A stretch of DNA of 27,880 nucleotides from Pseudomonadota bacterium (GTDB taxonomy: Bacteria; Pseudomonadota; Alphaproteobacteria; Micavibrionales; UBA2020): contig JAEXMB010000030.1 in the NCBI GenBank assembly GCA_023444705.1, positions 1 through 27,880 on the forward strand. The letters are read 5' to 3'. Below, piece after piece: positions 1 to 7,944 of this stretch (the stretch's first letter is position 1; each line of letters begins with the position of its first letter). The position numbers were made by a program, and so were the translations under genes. Below the pieces are notes generated by a model. The model did not search any database and was not told where the DNA came from. It saw only the letters and a program-made list of their open reading frames with translations.

Positions 1-2
1 AG

Positions 3-1184
3 ATGAAACCGCACGCTCCGGCACTGCCAAACGATGACGCATTCTTTAACCGCTTTTTTGCCGAGGTCGGCAGCTATCGTGATACGGTAGGCCGCCCGTT
101 GCATGAAGTCGACTTTCGCGCAGAAGAAAGCCCGCAAGCTTTCAAGGCGTGTCCGTTCCATGACAGCCGCGCCGGTACGCTCATCAATAATCAGGCGTTG
201 CGCCAGATTATGCAGGACTGGCGCGAGGTTGAACGCGGATTGTCATTTTTCGCGCAATCCGAGGCCCTGTCCGTGCGCGGCGCGCAAGACCTTCTAAATG
301 CCTGGCGTGTCTCGCTGGCAACCATATTTGCGCCTTTATACCTTGTGCACAGAAAAGAACAGGCGCTAGCAAGCGGTGAAATCCCCACTGTTGTCTCCGG
401 CCTTTTCAAGATTATGCTGGATGTGCCAACGACACTCGATCTGATGTTCTTTGCGATGCCGCAAAAAATGCAGTCATTGCAAGGCAAGGACGCCGCACGG
501 TCAATATACGCATACGCCAATGAAAGCAGTATTCTTGTTAACGGCGCATATTCCTGCGCGGGCGCGCCCAATCTGATTGATGCAATTGCAATGCGTTTGG
601 TCTGCGCAACGGGCGAGACATCAGAAGCGTGGCGCGCTCTTTTTCCCGATTGGGGGCATTTTTCAAGGTTTTCGGCGCTGATGACCGCCCAGTATGCGGT
701 TAGTCTGATTTATCAGGCGGCGTTGGCTGTATCGATGGAGGATCTTTGCGCGCATGCGGGGGTGCAACACGCGTCACCGCAGATGCCCTTGGCCGCGTAT
801 GAAAGACGCCGGCGCATTGTGTTGTCACATTGGAAAGACGCCGCACACTGGACGCCCACGCTATCTTGCATTCAGCATGCAGTCTGTGAAGGGCTGCTCG
901 ATATGCAAGCCCGCATCGAGCCTGTATTCACGGCAACGCAGCGGTATCTTCACGCTGCGCGTGGTGCGGGTCTGGCGGAGGTCTCTTTTCTGCATGAAGA
1001 GTATCATGCGCTTGTCGAAGATTGCATACAGGCGTTGCAAAATGACATTCATCGTCATCTGCAAACCGAGAGCCTGTTTAAAGAGCCGGTTGGATTTACG
1101 CGCAAGCGGCAAGACCATCCCCTGAACGTCATTCGCCAAACCCATCCTTTTGCTGCTGAAGCGGTCAAAAAGGTGCGCGCATGA
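3..1184 (+). CDS. Hypothetical protein, possible HEEYH motif
   Basis: I do not recognise this 393-residue protein. It is soluble-looking, with no signal peptide or convincing membrane segment, rich in Ala, His and Cys, and probably mostly helical. Near the C-terminus it has HEEYH at residues 331-335, which fits HExxH, but no clear third metal ligand is visible, so this may be chance. The ATG lies two bases from the window edge, so neither its ribosome binding site nor a longer N-terminus can be judged. The TGA overlaps the ATG of the next gene (ATGA), indicating translational coupling with the zincin-like gene downstream and a shared pathway. Base composition is lower in GC than the rest of the window. 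Confidence 0.75.
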   Translation: MKPHAPALPNDDAFFNRFFAEVGSYRDTVGRPLHEVDFRAEESPQAFKACPFHDSRAGTLINNQALRQIMQDWREVERGLSFFAQSEALSVRGAQDLLNAWRVSLATIFAPLYLVHRKEQALASGEIPTVVSGLFKIMLDVPTTLDLMFFAMPQKMQSLQGKDAARSIYAYANESSILVNGAYSCAGAPNLIDAIAMRLVCATGETSEAWRALFPDWGHFSRFSALMTAQYAVSLIYQAALAVSMEDLCAHAGVQHASPQMPLAAYERRRRIVLSHWKDAAHWTPTLSCIQHAVCEGLLDMQARIEPVFTATQRYLHAARGAGLAEVSFLHEEYHALVEDCIQALQNDIHRHLQTESLFKEPVGFTRKRQDHPLNVIRQTHPFAAEAVKKVRA

Positions 1185-2329
1185 AAATAGCAGATGCTGC
1201 TTTTTCGCCGTCGCCGCTTTATCCTGCGAGCTTGCACGGCAATGAACGCATGTTGGATGTGGATATGGCCTGCGCGGCGCTTGATTTTTATCACATGGTT
1301 CATGACGCCCCCAAGACGTTCACTGAAGAAAACAGACGCGCGCTTGTGTGCGGTGATTGGCAGACACTTGGGGAGTTGATGCTTCAGGGAGGCTTTTTCT
1401 CTGCATCCGGTGTTGGGGCTGTTGTTGCCGATTACCGTGTCTGGCGACCGGGCGTCAAGTCATGTTTGTCGTTACTGGTCTGCCGCAAGGACTATGACAT
1501 CGAAGAATTCCCATTCGATGTCGCTGGGTTACAGCTGCTGTATGGTTGTGTCGACTATACCCCTGTAATACCTGTGCATATCATGGCAAGTCTTGGCAAT
1601 ATCGGCGGTGCGCAAGGTGAGCTTTTTATCGTGCCGACAGCATGGAAAAAAATGCCGGCGCTGGCGAGCGCTGCGCCGTTGCTGGATATTGATGCGCAAA
1701 TTGCACGCATGCGCCAGAAGACAAAAGGCGGCTATTGGCGTACGCTTGTGGATGGCGATATGGCCGATCTCATCGAGGGGTTGATGGCAGACGATGACGC
1801 ATATCGACGTGCGATGCATTGGGAATACGCACTGCACGAATACGGGCATGCATGCGGGCGCTTTGCCGAAAATTCAACCCTCATCGCAAGCAAGATGTCT
1901 TATGCCGCATTCGAAGAATGGCGCAGCGACGGGGTGATGGCAGCTATCGTGCAGTTTCACATGGAAAAGGGACTGATTTCCGATACGCAGGCACGCAATA
2001 TCCTCATATCCAACTTTATGACGCGATTCGGTGTCGACATAACGCGCCAGCACGACCGCATCGACCATGATTTTCTTGCAACGTATTTTACCCTGCGCGG
2101 CTTTTTGTATTCAGGTAAAATGGCATGGGAACATGGCCGCCTCTGTGCAACCCGAGGTGATGTAAGTCACGTCGATTTTTGGCTGTCGCTGTATGCACCA
2201 CACAGCATGCGCGCTAATATTGCAACGCGCATGGATACCCCTGCGCTGTGTGTTGACGACTTGTTGCCGCACAGCGATTATACGCTTGAAGAGTTTCACC
2301 GCTACGCACAACAAGGAAAGAGAGCATGA
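1181..2329 (+). CDS. Putative zinc metalloprotease-like protein (HEYGH...EEWRSD)
   Basis: A 382-residue protein with HEYGH at residues 219-223 and EEWRSD at 245-250. An HExxH helix followed about 25 residues later by a Glu-containing E-E-x-x-[AS]-D helix is the usual gluzincin metal site (two His plus a downstream Glu), so zinc binding and peptidase activity are plausible. The family is not identified and the N-terminal 200 residues are unrecognised. There is no signal peptide, suggesting a cytoplasmic enzyme. The ATG overlaps the previous stop, and its own TGA overlaps the ATG of the HIT gene, so four plus-strand genes here form one operon. A metal-binding enzyme of biosynthesis rather than a protease is also possible. 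Confidence 0.8.
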   Translation: MKIADAAFSPSPLYPASLHGNERMLDVDMACAALDFYHMVHDAPKTFTEENRRALVCGDWQTLGELMLQGGFFSASGVGAVVADYRVWRPGVKSCLSLLVCRKDYDIEEFPFDVAGLQLLYGCVDYTPVIPVHIMASLGNIGGAQGELFIVPTAWKKMPALASAAPLLDIDAQIARMRQKTKGGYWRTLVDGDMADLIEGLMADDDAYRRAMHWEYALHEYGHACGRFAENSTLIASKMSYAAFEEWRSDGVMAAIVQFHMEKGLISDTQARNILISNFMTRFGVDITRQHDRIDHDFLATYFTLRGFLYSGKMAWEHGRLCATRGDVSHVDFWLSLYAPHSMRANIATRMDTPALCVDDLLPHSDYTLEEFHRYAQQGKRA

Positions 2330-2757
2330 GTATCGACGGCAACTACGACCAGGGTAATATTTTTAAGCAAATCCTTGAAGGGCGGGCGCCCGCCGTGAAG
2401 GTCTATGAAGATGCCGGCCATCTGGCGTTCATGGACATTTTCCCTGAATCGCGTGGACATACGCTGGTCATACCCAAAACCGAAGCGCGCAACTATCTGG
2501 ATTTGCCTGCCGATGCAATCGGCGACTATATGAAGGTCGTGCAGAAAATCGCCGCTGCTGTTCATCGTGCTCTGGATCCTGCCGGCATACGTATCATGCA
2601 ATATAACGGTGCCGAAGCAACGCAGACCGTCTTTCATGTCCACTTTCATATCGTGCCCTGCTATAGCGGGGTTGCGCTGACCGAACATGCGCAAACGGCG
2701 GCGCCTGTGCATGAGCTGGAAGAAACCGCGGCGTTGATCCGTGCGCAACTGAAGTAG
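2326..2757 (+). CDS. HIT family (histidine triad) hydrolase
   Basis: A 143-residue protein of normal HIT length. The triad HVHFH is at residues 104-108, preceded by a GAEATQ loop that corresponds to the usual G-x-x-A-G-Q. The N-terminal segment (NIFKQILEGRAPA...VYED, then DIFPESRGHTLVIPK) is characteristic of the HINT/HIT branch. Family members hydrolyse nucleoside phosphoramidates, dinucleoside polyphosphates or aminoacyl-AMP. Substrate is not predictable. The start ATG overlaps the upstream TGA, and a GGAAAGAGAG stretch provides a Shine-Dalgarno. It ends in TAG. It sits directly before a nucleotidyltransferase-fold gene, so the pair could add and remove nucleotidyl groups on a common substrate; that is inference. 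Confidence 0.93.
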   Translation: MSIDGNYDQGNIFKQILEGRAPAVKVYEDAGHLAFMDIFPESRGHTLVIPKTEARNYLDLPADAIGDYMKVVQKIAAAVHRALDPAGIRIMQYNGAEATQTVFHVHFHIVPCYSGVALTEHAQTAAPVHELEETAALIRAQLK

Positions 2758-2764
2758 GGCTTTT

Positions 2765-3589
2765 ATGCACTCCATCGAAACCTTTATTAAGTTATTCCGC
2801 GACGAGACACAGCTGACGCACGTGTTCAATGAAACGGTAACGTTGCAGAACATCCGGCAAGATTTTCCGGCCATTGCGCAGGCATCGGGATTTCCCCCCG
2901 GCGATATTTCTATGGCCTATGTCGCTGGCAGCTATGCGCGCGGACAGCAAACCGCGCACAGCGACATCGATATAGAATGCTATTCCGCCGCGATTACGCA
3001 GGAATATCAAAGCACCTTCAAATGGAAGGGGTATCTTATATCTTTTTCGGTATATCCTGCCGGAACTGTCCGCGGGGAGCCCGATAATCTCGTCGACCGG
3101 AGTTGGGCAAGGTCTTGCTACAAAACGGCACAACCTGTCTATGATCCACATAACGCATTTGCCGCAATGGTGTCGCGCTATGCCGATCAGGAGATGATTG
3201 GCGAAAGCGATATTCCAAACGGTTTGTGGAAAACCTTGCGCAAGGTGATTGAATACAAACGTAAGATGCTATCGGCTATAGAAACGGGCGATACGCTTGT
3301 GCAGAATTTCGCTGCAGTACGCTTCATTGAAAGCTATGCCGTAGCGCGCAATATCCTGGTCAATGCAGAAATAAGCTCTGAAAAAGCGCAATTTGATGTT
3401 CTCAAGACAATGGTTGATACGAGCGGCGAAACTTTTCACGCAAAGGCGCTGCGCCTGCTTTCAACACGCAATATCGATGAATGCAGGCTTTTGACACGCC
3501 CGTTCCTTGACGATCTGATCGCTGTTCTTGAAGGCTTGAAACCCGGCATGCAAAAAGCAGACAACGCGCCCGCCACGAAACGTCCTTAG
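2765..3589 (+). CDS. Nucleotidyltransferase-fold protein (Pol beta/MNT-like)
   Basis: A 274-residue protein with the Pol beta superfamily signature GSYARG (residues 55-60) followed by SDIDIE (66-71), which supplies two metal-binding acidic residues. The third acidic residue normally lies on the next beta strand; here that strand (about residues 91-97) reads LISFSVY with Ser in place of Asp/Glu, so the activity may be altered or lost. The C-terminal part is helical and resembles the helical domain paired with such nucleotidyltransferases. It begins 7 bases after the HIT stop and is likely cotranscribed. Its TAG stop overlaps the stop of the convergent M20 gene by four bases, with no terminator between them. 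Confidence 0.82.
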   Translation: MHSIETFIKLFRDETQLTHVFNETVTLQNIRQDFPAIAQASGFPPGDISMAYVAGSYARGQQTAHSDIDIECYSAAITQEYQSTFKWKGYLISFSVYPAGTVRGEPDNLVDRSWARSCYKTAQPVYDPHNAFAAMVSRYADQEMIGESDIPNGLWKTLRKVIEYKRKMLSAIETGDTLVQNFAAVRFIESYAVARNILVNAEISSEKAQFDVLKTMVDTSGETFHAKALRLLSTRNIDECRLLTRPFLDDLIAVLEGLKPGMQKADNAPATKRP

Positions 3590-4755
3590 CGGCAGAGTTT
3601 CAAAATGGTCGAAAGGTAGGATTGATAGACCGGCAGGACAGTCTTGATCTCCATGCTTTCATCGGTGCCGTGAATGTTATGCCCGCTCACACCAAAGCCG
3701 CAAAGCGCGGGAATATCGTTTGCCGCCAGAAGGTTTCCGATATTGGAGGGGCCCGCAACGCGCAGTGGAATATCTTTGCCGAACGTCGCGCTGGCCTGCT
3801 CTTTGAGTGTCTTTGCTGGCGCAAAATCATCGGACAACGCGTAACACGGCCAGCTTTCAAGGTATTCAACAATGGTCTTTTGCGAAACGGGTCCGCTTTT
3901 TTCATCAAACGCGGAAAGAATATTGGTGAGCCACTGCGTGGCGGCCGCTTCATTAAAGCCCGGGGTCAGGCGCATATCGACGTTGACCTCGGCTTTGTCC
4001 GGGACACTGGAGAACCCTTGACCGCCATTGATTCCCGTCACGGTAACCTTGGGGCCAAAGGGAAAGCGGCGATCGCTTTCGACGGGCAGAGCGGTTTCCG
4101 CGATCGTCTGGGCAAGACGTGCGGCTTTCAGAATTGCGTTATCGAGCGCCGGCTGGCGGCTGCCCGTATGAGCGCTGGTCCCCATGACGGTAATGCGGCT
4201 ACGCAGGAAACCGCGTGCTCCTGCAAAAATTTCATCATTGCCTGAATATCCGATAAAAACCGCGTCGGGTTTCTTGCCTTGGCTCAAAAACTGCTTGATG
4301 CCGCCAAAACGGCCAGTGTGTTCGTCTGCATCGAGTAAAAGATAAAGCTCGCCTGCCTCCAGGCCTTTTTTAGCAACTTGCTCGAAGATGTGACAGAAAA
4401 TGGCGACGGCGACTTTTGAATCTGCGGCGCCGCGTCCGTACAAATGCGTGCTGTCCTGAAATGCGGCGGTGGGCGGATGCGTCCAAAGCTCTTCGGCGCC
4501 GAATGAGCAGGTGTCAACACAGGCGTTCAGGCACAACGATATGCCGGGTTTACACGAGCTGTAATGGAAATAGCCGCCGCAGTCTGCACCCGCATCATCT
4601 TGAAGACGATGAAACGTCAGGCGGCGCTGTTGCGCCCAATGACCGATCACATCAAGAATAGCTTTGGGTGTATCCTCTATGGCGCGTGAACTTGTTTTGA
4701 TAAGTTGCGCGGTAAAATCGACAATAGATGCGGTCGGATCGTAGCGATCACTCAT
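3586..4755 (-). CDS. M20/ArgE-DapE family hydrolase with altered metal ligands
   Basis: A 389-residue M20-type metallopeptidase/deacylase fold. Conserved elements are YGRGAADSK (bridging Asp112), the catalytic Glu145 in DADEH, the lid-domain GTSAHTGSR and the C-terminal HGTDESMEI with its His ligand. Several usual ligands differ: the first His (H-x-D) is Cys79, the Glu after the catalytic Glu is His146, and the usual GEPT is replaced by GYSG near residues 169-172. The protein is thus a divergent amidohydrolase, or binds metal differently. I chose ATG at 4755, with GGGAGAG upstream, over a TTG at 4776. It overlaps the 3' end of the XRE regulator gene by 8 bases, so the two are coupled and the regulator probably controls it. 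Confidence 0.88.
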   Translation of the reverse strand: MSDRYDPTASIVDFTAQLIKTSSRAIEDTPKAILDVIGHWAQQRRLTFHRLQDDAGADCGGYFHYSSCKPGISLCLNACVDTCSFGAEELWTHPPTAAFQDSTHLYGRGAADSKVAVAIFCHIFEQVAKKGLEAGELYLLLDADEHTGRFGGIKQFLSQGKKPDAVFIGYSGNDEIFAGARGFLRSRITVMGTSAHTGSRQPALDNAILKAARLAQTIAETALPVESDRRFPFGPKVTVTGINGGQGFSSVPDKAEVNVDMRLTPGFNEAAATQWLTNILSAFDEKSGPVSQKTIVEYLESWPCYALSDDFAPAKTLKEQASATFGKDIPLRVAGPSNIGNLLAANDIPALCGFGVSGHNIHGTDESMEIKTVLPVYQSYLSTILKLCR

Positions 4756-5560
4756 AAAACTCTCCCTGATCGACAAGACCGACCTTCAGTAAATCCTGTG
4801 CGGTCTCGAGTTTTTTACCCGTTTGCGACAGGGCTTTGGCGATATGGGCAAAACGTGTGGCGACTTCTGGATCTTCAATGAGCAACGCTGTGTTATATTC
4901 GTACATACCATAGGCCGAGGGCAGTACGATCAGGGCTTTTTTTTCACTGGCGCAGAGAGAGAACTCCGGCTGCTTGAGCAGGTCGTCATGCAAGTTGATA
5001 TGAATAGTTTTATATCCCTGCGTGCGGTCGCTGGGGTCGCGTATTTCCAGCAGACGCAATAAATGATCCTGGAATATCTTTTTAAATGGCGGATGTGCCA
5101 TCAAGCGGTAATGAATAAGCGAAGGGACGTCCGCCAGTCGCGTTTCAATCGTGCGCAGGTAGTTTTCATCGCGCGACCGCGATCCGGTGCAGACCAAGAT
5201 ACGCTCCGCGTCTTGAACAATGTCGATATTGGCTTCGATGATATGCTGTACGTTTGTCAGCAATTGTAAGCCCGTGCCGTTCTCGGCGAGGATCAACGCG
5301 CGCGGTTCGGTTGAGAAAAACTGCGCCAGCACGCGTACCGTCACCAGACGGCAGCGATAGCCTTGAGTGTTTTCTATATTGCGGATGGTTTTAAGCGCCA
5401 GACCGGTGCTTTGTGATAGTGCTTCCTGCGACAGTCCGGCTAGCTTGCGCAAGCGCTTGAGTTCTTCACCATTGGCGCTGACTTTGCCATCATTTTTGGC
5501 AAGCCAGGATAATGGCAGGCTGTCATTATCTTCGTCCTGAAGTGCTAATACATGAGACAT
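4748..5560 (-). CDS. XRE-family transcriptional regulator with C-terminal effector-like domain
   Basis: A 270-residue protein. Residues about 31-85 form an XRE/Cro-type helix-turn-helix (KRLRKLAGLSQEALSQSTGL, then LKTIRNIE). The remaining ~180 residues form a separate domain with a TGSRSRDENYLRTIETRL segment and a YRLMAHPPFKKIFQDHLLRLLE segment; this resembles the non-DNA-binding domain of some XRE regulators and may sense a ligand, though I cannot name the family. It is the first gene of a two-gene minus-strand operon with the M20-like hydrolase. A good sigma-70 promoter overlapping a perfect 10-bp palindrome lies 37 bases upstream, which suits autoregulation. Confidence 0.88.
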   Translation of the reverse strand: MSHVLALQDEDNDSLPLSWLAKNDGKVSANGEELKRLRKLAGLSQEALSQSTGLALKTIRNIENTQGYRCRLVTVRVLAQFFSTEPRALILAENGTGLQLLTNVQHIIEANIDIVQDAERILVCTGSRSRDENYLRTIETRLADVPSLIHYRLMAHPPFKKIFQDHLLRLLEIRDPSDRTQGYKTIHINLHDDLLKQPEFSLCASEKKALIVLPSAYGMYEYNTALLIEDPEVATRFAHIAKALSQTGKKLETAQDLLKVGLVDQGEFYE

Positions 5561-5939
5561 TTCGACGATGGCACCAATGGGTAATAGGAATGCGCTATAT
5601 TACATAATACAGAGACAATTGTCAAATTTATCGTTATCTAATTGAAATAAAATGATAATAACTTGGGCCACGTAGGCGTTTAGGCGAAGTGGGGGCTTTT
5701 ACTTCGAATGTTGCATAGTATGCACTTGCCTGAGCCTCTGGTGCGTGTCGAAATTTTTCTCACGATTGAATCGTTGAATTTTCGTCGAACTGGAAATCAG
5801 CGCATCTGAGAAAAGGCGCAGAAATCCTTTATTTGCAGGCATTCGCAGAAGTTTGGCAAAAAGCCATGATGCGAAAAAGGCCGCTAAATACGGACTTAAA
5901 GCGCTATTTTATCAATTAAAAACAATAGCTTAATATTGA
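5561..5939. other. Gene-free AT-rich intergenic region between XRE gene and tRNA-Ser
   Basis: This 379-base stretch has no credible gene. It holds the XRE promoter at its left end and an odd-length palindrome TGCATA-G-TATGCA (5712-5724). An open frame runs roughly from 5770 to 5921 but has no good start and no recognisable product. No copy of the tRNA-Ser 3' end was found here. It spans the boundary between low-GC DNA on the left and GC-rich DNA on the right. Confidence 0.6.
5597..5625 (-). promoter_or_regulatory. Sigma-70-like promoter of the XRE-M20 operon with palindromic operator
   Basis: Reading on the minus strand, TTGACA (5625-5620) and TAATAT (5602-5597) are separated by 17 bases. 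The -35 box overlaps a perfect 10-bp palindrome GACAATTGTC (5614-5623), a plausible operator for the regulator encoded just downstream. The -10 region also contains the dyad ATTATGTAAT, found again at the ankyrin-operon promoter. Confidence 0.6.
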
Positions 5940-6029
5940 TGGCGGAGGGGATGAGATTCGAACTCACGAAACCTTTAACAGTTTACCCGCTTTCCAGGCG
6001 AGCGCCTTCAACCACTCGGCCACCCCTCC
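5940..6029 (-). tRNA. tRNA-Ser (GGA anticodon)
   Basis: The minus strand folds as a 90-nt class II tRNA. The acceptor stem GGAGGGG pairs with CCCCTCC, followed by discriminator G and an encoded CCA. The D-arm is GTGGCCGAGTGG, the anticodon arm CTCGC-CTGGAAA-GCGGG gives anticodon GGA, the long variable arm is typical of serine, and the T-arm carries GTTCGAATC. The 3' end faces the low-GC block at lower coordinates, a common arrangement for island integration. A 6-bp hairpin ACATGC-TGT-GCATGT (6035-6049) lies just 5' of the mature tRNA. Confidence 0.97.
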
Positions 6030-6131
6030 GCAAAACATGCTGTGCATGTGGAAAACGTCGCCACAGTAACCTAAAGCGACGCGGCCTTCAAGGCTCAAAA
6101 ACGTGATTGATAACAGCGGGTTATGGCGCCT

Positions 6132-7187
6132 TTAGGCAACGGAGAACGTTGCCCATTCGCGCCCCGTGGCCGCTTTGTTGAAATCGCGATATTTTTGCGC
6201 AAGGCCGGGCTGTATTGCATCGGCGATCTCAAGCAGCACATGGAGGATGCTTGGGATGTCGTCAAGGCCGACCAGCTTCTGGCTTGCGGCATTGATAGCG
6301 GCCGCATTGGCATGCGTGCTGGCGACGGGCAGGTTCTCGCGATAGGGCTTGAGGTAAAGATCCATCGTAAAGGCAGCCGCGATAAAGCGTTCCTCGTACG
6401 GTAGTGGCGAAGAGTCGCGGAAGGTAAACAGAAAACCGTCAAGCGCATTTAGAACGCGTTCGTAAGCGGCGCTGCCTGCGGGCAGGCCGCCGCGCGCATA
6501 GGCTTTCTCGACCTGCGACTGGATGAAGGCGGCATCACCGAGCCAGTTTTGCAGGTTATAGAAGTAGCATGCCGTCGGATGGCGGATCACTTTGCCGGAG
6601 GAGCTGAGTGCGGCCATCACCGCCCAGTCGCAATAGGTTGCCTTGGTGGGGTGGGCTTTCAGCCAGAGGTTCATGATCGGCTCGAACACGTCGCGGCGCC
6701 AGAAGCTGAGAATGCCGAGGTTGGCACCGTTGGCGGTCTTGAGATATTCCACCACACGCTCTGCCCCGCGTTCGGCCGAGATGCCGCTGGCATAGGTGCG
6801 CAAGGCCCCTTGCTCCTTGCCATAGCCGATGATGGCGGGGCGGATCCCGATGACGTCGGCGGGCAGGTCTGTGAATGCGGGGGCGTCTTCGTAGGCAAAG
6901 ATCGTGTCGTCGTCGCCCATCATCAACACGAAATCGCCGGTGGTGGCGTGAAAGGCCTGAAACCAGTTGTCGATCATCTCGCACGGCGGGCTGTCGATGT
7001 GGATCAGGGCGTCGCCCTGCATTAGTTCTTGCAGCCACGCGCGCTTGGCAACATCGCCCGAGTTGTCGGAAACAACGAGGTTATAGCCGTTGCGTTTGCA
7101 AAAAGCATGTGCGCTTTCAATCGCAGCACGGCTGCGCTCCAGCGGACGGTTGGAGGGAATGCCGATGCTCAGGCGGGCTGTGGTCAT
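6132..7187 (-). CDS. Family 2-like glycosyltransferase
   Basis: A 351-residue GT-A-fold glycosyltransferase. The N-terminus ARLSIGIPSNRP begins the first beta strand, VVSDNSGD (38-45) is the nucleotide-sugar acidic loop, and MMGDDDT (89-95) supplies the DxD metal-binding motif. The C-terminal ~200 residues probably form the acceptor-binding region and are not recognised. There is no transmembrane segment or signal peptide, so it acts in the cytoplasm, likely on a surface glycan. Start ATG at 7187 has an AAAAGGC element upstream. It follows the slipin gene by 12 bases and is presumably cotranscribed with the NfeD-slipin pair, an uncommon partner. No clear terminator follows before the tRNA gene. 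Confidence 0.85.
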   Translation of the reverse strand: MTTARLSIGIPSNRPLERSRAAIESAHAFCKRNGYNLVVSDNSGDVAKRAWLQELMQGDALIHIDSPPCEMIDNWFQAFHATTGDFVLMMGDDDTIFAYEDAPAFTDLPADVIGIRPAIIGYGKEQGALRTYASGISAERGAERVVEYLKTANGANLGILSFWRRDVFEPIMNLWLKAHPTKATYCDWAVMAALSSSGKVIRHPTACYFYNLQNWLGDAAFIQSQVEKAYARGGLPAGSAAYERVLNALDGFLFTFRDSSPLPYEERFIAAAFTMDLYLKPYRENLPVASTHANAAAINAASQKLVGLDDIPSILHVLLEIADAIQPGLAQKYRDFNKAATGREWATFSVA

Positions 7188-7199
7188 GAGAGATGCCTT

Positions 7200-7940
7200 T
7201 TAGTTCACGAATTTTTTGAGGAGGTCGAGCGGCAGGGGCAGGACGATGTTGTTGCTGCGCTCGTTGGTCATTTCCTGCAGGGCCGAGAGGTAGCGCAGTT
7301 GCATGGCGCCCGGTTCCTGCGCCAATTGGCGCGAGGCTTCGACCAGCTTGCCCGCCGCCTGCAGTTCGCCTTCGGCGGAGATGATCTTGGCGCGGCGCTC
7401 GCGCTCGGCCTCGGCCTGTCTTGCGATGGCGCGGATCATGCTTTCGGCGATGTCGATGTGCTTGAGTTCGACGTTGGAAACCTTGATGCCCCACTGGTCG
7501 GTCTGGTGGTCGAGGATCTCGCGGATGTCCTGGCTGAGCTTGTCGCGCTCGGACAGCATTTCATCAAGCTCGTGCTTGCCAAGCACGGAGCGCAGGGTGG
7601 TCTGTGCAAGTTCAGACGTGGCGCGCATGAAGTCGGCGACATTGTTCACCGCCTTTTCCGGCGCGATGACGCGGAAGTAGACCACGGCGTTGACCTTGAC
7701 CGAGATATTGTCGCGGCTGATGACGTCCTGTGTCGGCACGTCGATGGTGCGCACGCGCAGGTCGATGCGCGCCGATTTCTGAAAGCCCGCCCAGATAAAA
7801 CACAGGCCCGGTCCCTTGACGCCGGTAAAACGGCCAAGCGTATAGACGATCAGGCGCTCGTATTCGATCGGCGCGCGTACCGAGGCGATCATGTAGAGCA
7901 GACCGGCGACGATCAGGACAGGTAAAAATGCGAAACCCAT
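7200..7940 (-). CDS. Slipin/stomatin-like SPFH (band 7) membrane protein
   Basis: A 246-residue SPFH protein. A single N-terminal hydrophobic segment (about residues 2-21, FLPVLIVAGLLYMIASV) anchors it in the inner membrane. The band 7 domain follows, with the typical RIDLRVRTIDVP and RDNISVKVNAVVYFRV strands, then a charged coiled coil (IARQAEAERERRAKIISAEGE). Stomatin-type proteins oligomerise into membrane rings that organise microdomains and present substrates to the partner NfeD protease. I chose ATG at 7940, preceded by AAGGAGAA, rather than an upstream in-frame start that would add 23 polar residues before the anchor. It starts 4 bases after the NfeD stop, confirming the conserved NfeD-stomatin operon. 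Confidence 0.95.
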   Translation of the reverse strand: MGFAFLPVLIVAGLLYMIASVRAPIEYERLIVYTLGRFTGVKGPGLCFIWAGFQKSARIDLRVRTIDVPTQDVISRDNISVKVNAVVYFRVIAPEKAVNNVADFMRATSELAQTTLRSVLGKHELDEMLSERDKLSQDIREILDHQTDQWGIKVSNVELKHIDIAESMIRAIARQAEAERERRAKIISAEGELQAAGKLVEASRQLAQEPGAMQLRYLSALQEMTNERSNNIVLPLPLDLLKKFVN

Positions 7941-7944
7941 ATGC

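Noticed and set aside
5770..5921. Open frame of about 50 codons in the XRE-tRNA intergenic region
   Set aside because: It has no start codon with a ribosome binding site near its beginning, only an internal ATG pair, and no recognisable motif.
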